In this document: piece after piece, positions 22,176 through 31,381 of the stretch
How positions within the stretch are numbered: the first letter of the stretch is position 1
How the letters are laid out: each line of letters opens with the position of its first letter
NCBI GenBank assembly: GCA_000827265.1
Contig: KN834783.1
Location: forward strand, 442,876-506,875
Source: Collybiopsis luxurians FD-317 M1
Taxonomy: Eukaryota; Basidiomycota; Agaricomycetes; Agaricales; Omphalotaceae
Direction of reading: 5' to 3'
DNA length: 64,000 nucleotides
Notes under the pieces: generated by a model
Database searches by the model: none
What the model saw: the letters and a program-made list of their open reading frames with translations, nothing else
What the model was told of the DNA's origin: nothing
Translations under genes and position numbers: made by a program

Positions 22176-23133
22176 ACCCCCAGCAGTTCAACATTTATTG
22201 TCTGTAAAAGGTCTAGTAATATATTTAATTTTACCATGAATTTCACCAATTTTTTTCTAGTGTTAAATAATTAATATTGAGCTGGCAAAAAGTATAGTTA
22301 AATAATTGATTTTGCAGCGCCTTTTTCATGTGTAAAAGGCGCTGGTAATTACATAATATTTTGCATGATTTTTCCCATATTTTACCATATTTTTTCCAGC
22401 TGTAATCTAATAAATATGACCTGTGAGAAAGAATTACTTTCTCTAAAACATTGTCAACTGACAAATAAAAACTTTTACTGCTGCGAAAACCAACAGGCAA
22501 TCATTTTGATATTGTTCCGATCATTGCCCGATGCTTTTCGCAGCAGTAAAAGTTTTTNNNNNNNNNNNNNNNNNNNNNNNNNNNNNNNNNNNNNNNNNNN
22601 NNNNNNNNNNNNNNNNNNNNNNNNNNNNNNNNNNNNNNNNNNNNNNNNNNNNNNNNNNNNNNNNNNNNNNNNNNNNNNNNNNNNNNNNNNNNNNNNNNNN
22701 NNNNNNNNNNNNNNNNNNNNNNNNNNNNNNNNNNNNNNNNNNNNNNNNNNNNNNNNNNNNNNNNNNNNNNNNNNNNNNNNNNNNNNNNNNNNNNNNNNNN
22801 NNNNNNNNTGCCCGATGCTTTTCGCAGCAGTAAAAGTTTTTATTTGCCAGCTGACAATGTTTTAGAAAAAGTAATTCTTTCTCACAGGTCATATTTATTA
22901 GATTACAGCCGGAAAAAAATATGGTAAAATATGGGAAAAATCATGCAAAATATTATGTAGTTACTGGCACCTTTTACATGTGAAAAAGGCACTGAAAAAT
23001 AAATTATTTAACTATACCTTTTACCAGCTCCATATTAATTTTTTAACACTAGAAAAAATTATTAAAATTCAAAGGAAAAATTATATATATTACTAAGCCT
23101 TTTACAGACAACAAAGATTGGACTGCTGGGGGT
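22176..23133. mobile_element. Large foldback element with ~300-bp inverted arms, containing an N gap
   Basis: The left arm (22176 to about 22490) and right arm (about 22820 to 23133) are inverted copies along their full length, starting ACCCCCAGCAG. Arm differences are mostly transitions. The interior holds a second hairpin, with AAAAACTTTTACTGCTGCG against its inverse at 22535-22557. The assembly gap is in the centre. There is no coding sequence. It interrupts the gypsy element between RNase H and integrase. Confidence 0.75.
22558..22808. other. Assembly gap (251 N)
   Basis: Undetermined bases. The 33 bases before the gap (22525-22557) and the 33 bases after it (22809-22841) are identical, so the two contig ends probably overlap. 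Confidence 0.95.
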
Positions 23134-23456
23134 AAATACTTAACAGAGAGCAACTCCAACAGATAATACAAATTCCATGAAGGCCCTTCAATCCATTTAC
23201 ACACCTCCCTCTCCCATCCAGTATGGTAGTTGTACGCCTCAAGAAATTCTTCCTGGTCTGCCTCCATTTTGATTTCCTCTCCAGGAGCATGTATCTGTTG
23301 AGATAATGTATCTTCAGCTTTGTGTGATGTGGTGGGGACATGGTTGGTCTTGAATTGGAATAGGCAGATCCATGCTACCCAACACAGAATGGAAGCATTC
23401 AGAACATCATCAGGCTCTCATAACATTTTTGCTAGCAAAATTGCATTGTGGTTGAG

Positions 23457-23834
23457 TCAGAAATGGAGCCCCCATATCTGATGCCAGAGCTCTTTGAAGG
23501 CTCTGAACACCAAATAGAGTTCGGCCTTTGGCTGACTATAGTTTTGCTCCCTCTTGCTGAAGGTACATGACCCATATCCAGCTGGCCACTTCAACTTGTC
23601 ACAAATCTGATACAAACCCCATCCAGCCCCATAGTAGCACCCATTGACTCCCACTATCACCAAAATCTCATCTGAATTCCTAGGCTTTCTAGTAACATCT
23701 TTTGCTGATGAATAAGTGATTGAAATGAGGGCTGGCACTTTTGTTATCTTCTCCTTTAGAATCTCAAATACCTCCAACACCTCATCTGTGAAAATGAAGT
23801 TGGACTCTTTTAGATCCCAAAACAGTACTGTCAA
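23457..23834 (-). pseudogene. Gypsy RNase H / connection region
   Basis: Directly after the reverse transcriptase on the minus strand. EVFEILKEKITKVPALISI is the usual link after Ty3 reverse transcriptase. The next part has VGVNGCYYGAGWGLYQI and YGSCTFSKREQNYSQPKAEL, the site where RNase H-like domains keep their acidic residues (SKxExxYSxxExE). The frame is closed by a stop on each side. Confidence 0.75.
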
Positions 23835-23859
23835 TGGTTTTGCTATAAGGGCAAATCTT

Positions 23860-24513
23860 TTAATCCTGCCTCCCTACTCCTGCCAATCCAAGGAACCCTC
23901 TTACTTCCATTATGCTTGATGGGACCTTCCAATTTTGAACTTTTGTCACTGTAGATGCATCCAAAATCCATTCTTCCAGGGCTACCACTGATCCAACAAT
24001 TTTGAGCCTCTGCACTGCCAATACCACTTTCAATCCTGACACTGTAATCCCAGTGTTGATCAAAGTTCCCAAAAGGATGTCTGATCTTTGTGCATATTCC
24101 CAGACAAATTGGTGGATTCCAGGATGGGTTTCCTCATTGTCATAGCATGAAGTCAGTCCCTTCAACCCACAATTGTCAACAAAGGCTCTTGCCCATTCCT
24201 GTATCTCCCACAGAACATGGTCTATACATCTTATGAACTCCTGTACAGCATTTGTCAGACCCTGTCCCATTGTAGCTTGTTGCATGTCCCCTTCCAGTGA
24301 GTGAAAGGCTTGTAGAGGTCTTGAGACTATTGATGTCCATCTCACATCAAAACCCAAAAACATGTCAAGCAACCCATAGATTGCATACCCTAAGAAATTC
24401 TCAGTGAATTTGACAATATTTGGTAGCAGCCTTGCATCTTGTATTGTCACTGAGTTGAGTTTCTTGAAGTTTATCACCAACCTCATGCCTTTCTTCTTCA
24501 TGACTGTGAACAT
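23860..24513 (-). pseudogene. Gypsy reverse transcriptase palm and fingers
   Basis: Motifs in order are RLVINFKKLNSVTI, GYAIYGLLDMFLGFDVR, FHSLEGDMQQATMGQGLTNA, FIRCIDHVL and ARAFVDNCGLKG. The catalytic YxDD box reads FVDN, so the second Asp is Asn. That would come from one G-to-A change and removes a metal ligand. The frame continues to the thumb (LEEWILDASTVTKVQNW). A stop separates it from the N-terminal part at 24520-24939. Confidence 0.85.
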
Positions 24514-24519
24514 TGGAGA

Positions 24520-24939
24520 TCAGTAACTCGAGGTCATTGCTTCAAGCCTTCCAGCTGCTACCCCTTTCACTATCTCTGCTTTTACCTCATCCAAAATTGC
24601 ATAAGGTATCTTGATAGGTGGGCATTGCCAAGGTGTATGCTCAATAGTGGGGATGACATAGTCAGGGAAATACTCTCTAGAAAATGATCCCCTTTCAACT
24701 TGTTCCCAAGCAAATGCTTTTTCACACATGACCACAACAAATGCTATCAAATCCCTCTCTTTCAGAAGGAGCACACCTGGTTCAATCTTTAACAACATCT
24801 CCTCTAGCTGCTCTCGTGTTACCCTCTCCCCACACTTGAGTCTTTGATATGGGACAGGGTTGCTAGGAAGGTCCAATGGCTTAGGCAGAGGGATAGGCTT
24901 GAACACCTGCGCTGCAGGGTTGGGAAAGTTTGTTGACAT
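24520..24939 (-). pseudogene. Gypsy reverse transcriptase N-terminal part
   Basis: It encodes the acidic lead-in to Ty3 reverse transcriptase: EQVERGSFSREYFPDYVIPT, HTPWQCPPIKIPYAILDEVK and EIVKGVAAGRLEAMTSSY, ending just before the fingers domain. A single interruption near 24516 separates it from the next frame. Confidence 0.75.
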
Positions 24940-25195
24940 GGGATGGTATTTCTGGTGTATGGGTTTGTATTTCTTCCTGGCTGGCTGTTGTGGAGCTGAC
25001 TAATGTGCTGCAGACAATGAATAAAGTGAAACATTATTTGTATTTGAATAGAACAACTTGGAGAGAGCCTGTGAAGTCCATGGTGTGTAAGCTATTGCAT
25101 TCTGGTTTGAATATTGACTGGTTGCAAGTGTATAATCTCATAAAAATGTATCAAGAATTGGAGAGGGATTCATAGTGGAAAGTGTATCAAAATCT

Positions 25196-25546
25196 TCAAA
25201 CTCCCTGTTTCCCAAGAGCACCTTGATGGACCTTCCAACTGTAACAGATGATGTGCTGAAGGTTGAGTGCACCTCTGTTCCTAAAAATCTGCTCAATGAA
25301 TATTGGTTTGGAATTCATTTGAACCTTTGGCTGATGAGTGTTATCTTCTATGCAAGCTTGAATAATGTCTTGGTTACATTTGTCATCAGGATTGGTGAGG
25401 GTGAGCTGGATGTGTGGAAGACAATCCTTGTTGCCATCCACCCATAGGAAAAGCTGGACATGCCCTGAATGCCAATAATCAATCCTAGCTGCATACCACT
25501 GAAGGAATGGCTGGCCAAGGATGATCTTCCATTGCGAGCCTATCAG
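25196..25546 (-). pseudogene. Gypsy protease C-terminal part, left of the copia insertion
   Basis: Minus-strand reading next to the left copia LTR gives GSQWKIILGQPFLQWYAARI, the hydrophobic LLGRPWL-like end of a retropepsin, then HIQLTLTNPDDKCNQD. Its N-terminal partner lies beyond the copia element at 30720-30965. Confidence 0.65.
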
Positions 25547-25551
25547 GTGGC
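25547..25551. repeat. Copia target-site duplication, left
   Basis: GTGGC directly precedes the left LTR and recurs at 30618-30622 directly after the right LTR. Confidence 0.9.
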
Positions 25552-25877
25552 TGTTAGAGCTAACGGAGTACAGTAAGTATCACTCAGAGTATAGTAGAAG
25601 ACTCTGATGTATTAAATACCTAATGGAGTACAGTAAGTATCACTATACAAGTGTAGTCAGTATGTAGTTAGAGATAACAGAATAGCTAGGCTCACCTCAG
25701 AGTATAGTAGAAGACTCTGAGGGGGCCATTGCTTCAATACAAAATATATAAATAGAGTAAAAATGCTTCTGTTGACCCAACCGCCAGTGGAACAAACATC
25801 TAAAGGAAGGATAAACTATGTAAGATACAGATGCGGCACCTAGGCACAGCTTTGCCCAAGCGTATGTATCTCTAACA
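25552..25877 (-). repeat. Copia 3' LTR
   Basis: 326 bases from TGTTAG to CTAACA. It is the same length as the 5' LTR with 16 differences, all transitions and no indels. It contains an internal repeat of GGAGTACAGTAAGTATCACT 60 bases apart and two copies of AGAGTATAGTAGAAGACTCT. Confidence 0.95.
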
Positions 25878-25889
25878 CTCCCCCTCAAA
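25878..25889 (-). other. Copia polypurine tract
   Basis: Sense-strand TTTGAGGGGGAG directly precedes the 3' LTR, the position where plus-strand DNA synthesis is primed. Confidence 0.85.
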
Positions 25890-26229
25890 GCAAGCCTAGT
25901 CCCAATTCCAAAGTGAAATGCTTGACTTTGGCAGATGGGAGTGCCTTCGTAAGTGTGTTGGCAACCATATCATCAGTAGGACAATAGATGAGTTGAATAG
26001 AACCTTCATGGATGACCCAGCGAATGAAGTGGTAACAAACATCAATATGTTTAGTATGAGCATGGTATTGTTGATCTTTTGCGAGTGCAATAGCTGATTG
26101 GTTGTCCAAGAAAAGATTGCTGGCAGTGGGGAAAGGGGAAAAAATTTCCAAGACCAAGTTATGAAGCCAGAGAGCTTCCTTGACAGCGTGAGTTGCCACA
26201 ACATATTCCAATTCAGTAGTCAAGAGCAT
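25885..26229 (-). pseudogene. Copia RNase H C-terminal part
   Basis: It encodes TTELEYVVATHAVKEALWL, FLDNQSAIALAKDQQYHAHT and KHIDVCYHFIRW, the standard end of copia RNase H (TEAEY, DNQSAI, KHIDV). The Glu of the first motif is present. A TGA codon at 26242-26244 separates it from the preceding frame; it looks like CGA changed to TGA within the SKRQ motif. It ends overlapping the polypurine tract. Confidence 0.9.
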
Positions 26230-26241
26230 AACAATTTTCTG

Positions 26242-27297
26242 TCATTTAGATGCCCATGAAACAGCTCCACCATTTAGAATAAAAGTGTACCCAGTAATGG
26301 CATGTCTGTCCTTGGCCATATTACCATCAGCATCTGTATACCCCACCAAATCATTTCTGTGTCTGCCATACGTCAACCACAAATCCCTTGTACCCTTCAA
26401 ATACCGGAAGACACGCTTGACACCAATCCAGTGATCCATGCCAGGGTTCTTGGTGAAATGAGAGAGAGTTGTAACAGCGAAAGAAATGTCAGGACGAGTG
26501 CCTAACATGGCCCACATAAGTAAACCAATAGCCTCATGGTAGGGGACATCATGCATGGTGGCAATTTCAGCAGTGGAAGTAGGGGACTGAGCAGAGGAGA
26601 AATGAATGTTTGGGTTCATAGGGATTGAAACTGGCTTTAAGTCATCAAAGCTGTAGCGCCGGATAATTGAATCAATATACAAATGTTGAGATAATGAGAT
26701 AGTGCCGAGTTCCCAGTTCCTGGACACTTTGATGCTGAGTATCCAATGTAACTCACCTAAATCTGACACTTCAACAAACTTTCCGATGCCTGCCTTCAAG
26801 CTGTCAATCGCTGTCAACAAAGTCGCTGCAATTGTACAGTCATCAACATGGACCACAACCACCACCTTCTCCTTCCCTCCCTTCCTGTAAAACATGGCCT
26901 GGTCCACCTCACATTGCCGAAATCCCAATTTTTCAACCAGGATTTCTACCAAGTGTTGGTACCAGTGCTGGCTGCTCTGTTTCAAGCCATAGAGGGTTTT
27001 TTGGAGGTGACAAACATGGGAAGAGGGTGTAGTACCAGGCTGAGTAAATTTGGGAGGCTGCTGCATGAAGATTTGTTCTTTGGTGGTGAGTTTCCCATTT
27101 AGGTAAGCCCCTTTTATGTCAATTTGGTGAAGCTTGAGGTTGAAATGAGCAGCGAGGGCAAGGACTGTGCGTACAGAAGCTAGACACACTACCAGCGTGT
27201 ATGTATCAAAGTAGTCAACTCCAGGAACTTGTGAAAAACCTTGCGCTACAAGTTGGGCCTTGTAGCACACAACATTTCTGGCAGCATCCTTCTTCAT
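26242..27297 (-). pseudogene. Copia reverse transcriptase and RNase H N-terminal part
   Basis: 351 codons encoding QGFSQVPGVDYFDTYTLVV, LHQIDIKGAYLNGKL, LYGLKQSSQHWYQ and VVHVDDCTIAA, the copia reverse transcriptase motifs with both catalytic Asp of the VDD box kept. RNase H begins near LVGYTDADGNMAKD. The frame is open throughout. It is cut off from the first ORF by a frameshift near 27372 and by a TAG at 27307-27309 that replaces the conserved Trp of SKWVFK. Confidence 0.92.
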
Positions 27298-27371
27298 CTT
27301 GAAAACCTATTTTGAGCCCACGACATTTACTCCTTCTGGTTTCGCAATGATATTCCAAGTCCCCATGTTCT

Positions 27372-30263
27372 TCACATCTTCAACTCCTCATCCATTGCTG
27401 CTTTCCACAGAGGCCAGTCAGAACGGCATTTTGCTTCAGCCAAGGTACATGGTTCGAGAGCTTCAGTGTTGCTTGTCTCTGCCACTAACATGTATTCTTC
27501 AAGAAAATTCACATCTTCGAGCAGCATAATCCAGTCAGCTTCACCATCACCCTCAAGCTCTTCTTCAATGTGTTCTGGAGTTGTATCAGCAGGTGCTTGC
27601 ACACCATGTGGGAGTTCGGTACTGTGACCACACCCCTCAATTATATTGAGGATGCATTGGCTTGGTTTGTAAGTACGACAAGTAGATGGAGGTGTAGCAG
27701 TAGGTACAGATTCAACAGGAGGTTGAGATGGTGTAGGGTTCAGTTCTGGAGCAGTGGGTGCTGGGGTTGAAATCAGTAAGTTGAATTCCCAATTCTCCCC
27801 CTTGATGTGAACAATTTTGGCTGAGGTCTTATCACTGTAGACATTCCATTCTGGCATGACTCTGTGTGAGTCTGGCCAATAGATCTGAAAGGATTTCCAT
27901 TCGCTGTTGGTGGCATCATTAACACCAACCCAATGGCCTTCCTTTACCCTGCCACCAAATTTATCACCCTTTTTGAGGCATACCCACACCTTATCCCCCC
28001 ACTTTTGTAAACCTCGTAAGTCCAGTTTCTTCCCAGTTGCAACTTCTAATGGAGTTTTGCCATCCAGAGCTTTTGTAGAAGTACAATTCAACACCCATAC
28101 AGCATGATGGACAGCTTCTGCCCACAAAGCTCGAGGGAGCCCACTTGAGTGAAGCATCACATGAACCTTCCCAATCAGCATGCAGTTGTAGCGTTCTGCA
28201 ATCCCGTTGAATTGAGGTGTATCGTGAGTGGTGAGTTTCTGCCGAGTGCTGTTGTTTTTGAGATGGACAACAAATTCCTTCCCAGTGTACTCGCTGCCTA
28301 CATCCGAGTGAAGGGTCTTGACACTAGCATTATGCTGAGTCTTGACCCAAGCCTCATACTCAAGGTAGGCATGGAAAGCCTCATTCTTGCGACGGAGGAA
28401 CTCGAGGTAAGCAAATTGGGAATGGTCATCAATGAAGGAACTGTAGTAACATTTTCCTCTCAGCAACTCGACAGGTGCAGGACCCCACAGATCAGAATGA
28501 ACTTCTTCACCAAAAGAAGTAGCTTGTGACTCCTCCTTTCGCTCCTTCGCTACTGGCTTATGCATTGCCTTTGCATATACACAGGACTCGCAGAAGATGT
28601 CTTGTGGGCCAGTATTGTCCAGCTTGACACCGGTAGCAAAACCTTTAGTCACCATCATTCTGGCAACCTTAGGTGAGATATGACCCATTTGGCAGTGAAG
28701 TTGATCCAAACTGATCACCTCCACAGCTGCCGCCCCATCCTCTCCCCCTCGATCAACACGATAGAGGCCACCAGTGTTCTTTGCGACCTCACCAACCAAC
28801 TCACCGGTAGGACCATAGATGGTGCACTTGCTGCCTGCAAAGGTGGTTGAGAAACCATGATCGTTGAGCTTGCCCATAGAAACCAGAGTATAGCCAACCT
28901 CAGGAGAATATAGAACTTCGGTAAGTTCTAACTTGATTGCATCAATTCCATTGGGGACATCAACAGTAATCGAACCAATACCAGTGGCGCTGAAACTTTG
29001 TTTGTTTGCAGCGCATAGACTTTTGGGTGGGATCAATTCAAAGGAAGTGAAGTCATCATGGTAAGGGGAAATGTGGCGACTACAACCAGAGTCGTAAAGC
29101 TCAGAATGAGCAGAGGAAGGTAAGTTCACAGTATCGGAGACTTCAGCTGCAGGTTGACTTGAACTGTCAGAGATAACAGATTCGGAGCTGGAGCTATGGA
29201 GCAGTTGAATATCACTCCAATCCTCCTCAAGTCCTGCGGGTAAATCTGGCACACTTTCCTCTTCAACATTGGAGGACAGAACTTGACCATTGCTGAGCTC
29301 CTGTACAGAATCATCCCCAGCACATGAAGACTCATCCCAATTGCTATCTGAAACCAAAGCGAGGTCAGGAATACTACCATCTTCATCAACAGCAAATGCT
29401 CCACTGCCTTCCCAGTCTGAATCTGACTCGATGGCATTAGCACCACTACCCAATCCTTTACCAGAATTGGTCCTTTTCTTTTTGCAGTCTCTCTTCAAAT
29501 GTCCTTTCTCCCTGCACTTCCAACACACACATCCTGAAGACAGCTTGCGATTACCAGACAAGGATGATACAGCCAGAGCCTCATCATCTTCATCACCTTT
29601 ACCACCATTCTGAGATTTTGCGCAATTTTTACGACGCACCAGGCAATCGTATTCCTCAGAGATGGTGATAGCAAGAGAAGAGGGGTCAACAGTGATAGAT
29701 GGACTAGTGAGCTTGGCAGTCGCAAGGATGCTGGAAGCGTATGAAGCATAGTTCCGGGGGATACTGCGCAAAATAGTTGAGCAATAGTCGTTATTGTCAA
29801 TGACCACACTGACTGAGGCAAGGGATTCTTTCTCAGCTGCGAGCTTGTTGAGAAACTGACAAACATTACCGTCACTACAGGAAGAGTCAAGGAATGACTG
29901 ACAGAGGTCAGTCTGAGCATATTCTGACTTTTTGGTATACTCAGTAACAAGGGCTGACCACGCATCAGCAATGCTGGTGTGTTTGCTGAGCTTGAGAGCC
30001 ACAGAGTCAGGTACCTTTGAGAGAAGGAGGTTGCGAGCTGCAGCCTTGTCCTTCTCCCAAGAATCCATGGCTGTAACAAGGGTGGTGGTGGGAGCACTGA
30101 GGACAGGACAAGTAGCAGCACCAGTGAAGTGATCCCACCACCCTTTACCTTGGACACCGGAAACAAAACGGAGGCTGAAAATGGCCCAGTTCCTGCCAGT
30201 AGGATTGAGAGTAGGGACATTCATCGGGAGAGAGTCAGTAAGTGTGTTTACAGTGGTAGACAT
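27372..30263 (-). CDS. Copia gag-protease-integrase polyprotein (963 aa frame)
   Basis: The frame starts MSTTVNTLTD 29 bases inside the 5' LTR. Gag contains WWDHFTGAA, and a CCHC zinc knuckle CWKCREKGHLKRDC follows at about residues 247-260. The protease active site is LYDSGCSRHISPY. Integrase has the His-His-Cys-Cys domain (HCQMGHISPK to CESCVYAKA) and the DDE core: HSDLWGP, TLHSDVGSEYTG and QFNGIAERYN. It ends just after WKAAMDEELKM, at the start of reverse transcriptase, where a one-base shift gives a premature TGA. The long undamaged frame shows that the element was active until fairly recently. Confidence 0.93.
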   Translation of the reverse strand: MSTTVNTLTDSLPMNVPTLNPTGRNWAIFSLRFVSGVQGKGWWDHFTGAATCPVLSAPTTTLVTAMDSWEKDKAAARNLLLSKVPDSVALKLSKHTSIADAWSALVTEYTKKSEYAQTDLCQSFLDSSCSDGNVCQFLNKLAAEKESLASVSVVIDNNDYCSTILRSIPRNYASYASSILATAKLTSPSITVDPSSLAITISEEYDCLVRRKNCAKSQNGGKGDEDDEALAVSSLSGNRKLSSGCVCWKCREKGHLKRDCKKKRTNSGKGLGSGANAIESDSDWEGSGAFAVDEDGSIPDLALVSDSNWDESSCAGDDSVQELSNGQVLSSNVEEESVPDLPAGLEEDWSDIQLLHSSSSESVISDSSSQPAAEVSDTVNLPSSAHSELYDSGCSRHISPYHDDFTSFELIPPKSLCAANKQSFSATGIGSITVDVPNGIDAIKLELTEVLYSPEVGYTLVSMGKLNDHGFSTTFAGSKCTIYGPTGELVGEVAKNTGGLYRVDRGGEDGAAAVEVISLDQLHCQMGHISPKVARMMVTKGFATGVKLDNTGPQDIFCESCVYAKAMHKPVAKERKEESQATSFGEEVHSDLWGPAPVELLRGKCYYSSFIDDHSQFAYLEFLRRKNEAFHAYLEYEAWVKTQHNASVKTLHSDVGSEYTGKEFVVHLKNNSTRQKLTTHDTPQFNGIAERYNCMLIGKVHVMLHSSGLPRALWAEAVHHAVWVLNCTSTKALDGKTPLEVATGKKLDLRGLQKWGDKVWVCLKKGDKFGGRVKEGHWVGVNDATNSEWKSFQIYWPDSHRVMPEWNVYSDKTSAKIVHIKGENWEFNLLISTPAPTAPELNPTPSQPPVESVPTATPPSTCRTYKPSQCILNIIEGCGHSTELPHGVQAPADTTPEHIEEELEGDGEADWIMLLEDVNFLEEYMLVAETSNTEALEPCTLAEAKCRSDWPLWKAAMDEELKM

Positions 30264-30278
30264 TTTTGAGCAATTCGA

Positions 30279-30291
30279 GGGCCCGATAACC
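30279..30291 (-). other. Copia primer-binding site, half-tRNA type
   Basis: Sense-strand GGTTATCGGGCCC directly follows the 5' LTR. It matches, with one extra C, the complement of GGGCCCATAACC, the anticodon arm of many eukaryotic initiator tRNA-Met molecules. Priming from a half tRNA is known in Ty5 and Drosophila copia; its use here is inferred. Confidence 0.5.
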
Positions 30292-30617
30292 TGTTAGAGC
30301 TAATGGAGTACAGTAAGTATCACTTAGAGTATAGTAGAAGACTCTGATGTATTAAATACCTAACGGAGTACAGTAAGTATCACTATACAAGTGTAGTCAG
30401 TACATAGTTAGAGATAACAGAATAGCTAGGCTCACCTCAGAGTATAGTAGAAGACTCTGAGGGGGCTGTCGCTTCAATATGAAATATATAAATAGAGTAA
30501 AAATGCTTCCATTGACTCAACCGCCAGTGGAACAAACATCTAAAGGAAGGATAAACTATGTAAGATACAGATGCGGCACCTAGGCACAGCTTTGCCCAAG
30601 CATACGTATCTCCAACA
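30292..30617 (-). repeat. Copia 5' LTR
   Basis: 326 bases, TGTTAG to CCAACA, partner of 25552-25877. Confidence 0.95.
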
Positions 30618-30622
30618 GTGGC
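30618..30622. repeat. Copia target-site duplication, right
   Basis: GTGGC, identical to 25547-25551. Confidence 0.9.
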
Positions 30623-30719
30623 ATGTAATGAAGAGATGGTGAGGAAACTCATGCTTCCCCAGCATGATTGGAGCTTCTGTCACAACTCCCCTCAACTGCT
30701 CTGGTCTCCCATGTACACC

Positions 30720-30965
30720 TCACAGTGACCACTTCATCCCTTCAAGATCCAATGCCAATTTTGCATCATTCACCACATCCATTATTGCCAAATTCAACTC
30801 TGAGCCCAAATCAATCATGGCCTTGAAAGTCTGCCTACAAATGGTCACATTGATTACACCAGTGACCATAGCAAAATATTTTGTTGATAGAATCTGAGTG
30901 ACTGCATTGGCATATGTGATGAGGAAGTTCTTAACCTTGGGAATGTCCTCAAGTGGAACATGCAA
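30720..30965 (-). pseudogene. Gypsy protease N-terminal part, right of the copia insertion
   Basis: It encodes a retropepsin approach, GVINVTICRQTFKAMIDLGS then ELNL, in which the active-site triad Asp-Ser-Gly reads Asp-Leu-Gly. That is likely one mutation and would inactivate the enzyme. Downstream, GVVTEAPIMLGKHEF leads to the copia 5' end at 30617. Confidence 0.75.
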
Positions 30966-31135
30966 GTTTCATGAAACAACAGGGACCAGCTCCTTGTTCT
31001 CAGCATAGTTGTAGTGTATGTGTCCAGAATTGGTATGGTATTTGCATTTCATTTGTGTACATTCCTGAATCAGCTTTTGCAGGCCTGGACTCTCCACAAT
31101 CAAGTCCCCTAGGGAGATGGTCATCTCCATGTCCA

Positions 31136-31381
31136 TCAACTTTGTAGCACTTTATTCCCATCGAAATTTTTCTGAATCTCTGAAGTGAAATGGTATCCTC
31201 CCTTTGCAGAGGGAGATACTTGGGCTTTTACCTCCTCCATCTCAATATTGTGCATCTCAGGCTGTTTCCCAGAGGGTCTTGATGCCTTCCATCTGTCTTG
31301 ATGATTCACCAGGTTCATGGGGGGAGGGATGTCAATTTTGGCCTTTGCAGGAACTGGAGGAGCTTCTGTATCCACAGCCAC
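31136..31381 (-). pseudogene. Gypsy gag-pol linker region
   Basis: The frame contains GGYHFTSEIQKNFDGNKVLQ, which resembles the segment (YKFTSDIQ...) that precedes the protease in many Agaricomycete gypsy polyproteins. It is Lys- and Pro-rich and short. Assignment rests on position and that one block. Confidence 0.5.

Larger units (their letters stand above)
25552..30617 (-). mobile_element. Ty1/copia LTR retrotransposon, nearly intact but inactivated
   Basis: The 5.07-kb element has 326-base LTRs, a perfect 5-bp target duplication (GTGGC), a polypurine tract before the 3' LTR and a primer-binding-like site after the 5' LTR. The coding order is gag, protease, integrase, reverse transcriptase, RNase H, which is diagnostic of copia. 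The polyprotein frame is broken once by a shift and twice by stops. It sits inside the protease region of the gypsy element, so it inserted later. Confidence 0.95.

Noticed and set aside
22365..22892. Frames running through the N block
   Set aside because: They consist mostly of undetermined residues; the surrounding sequence is a palindromic non-coding element.
29495..30220. 241-codon minus-strand frame inside copia gag
   Set aside because: It is a +1 shadow of the gag-protease-integrase frame and has no recognised domain.
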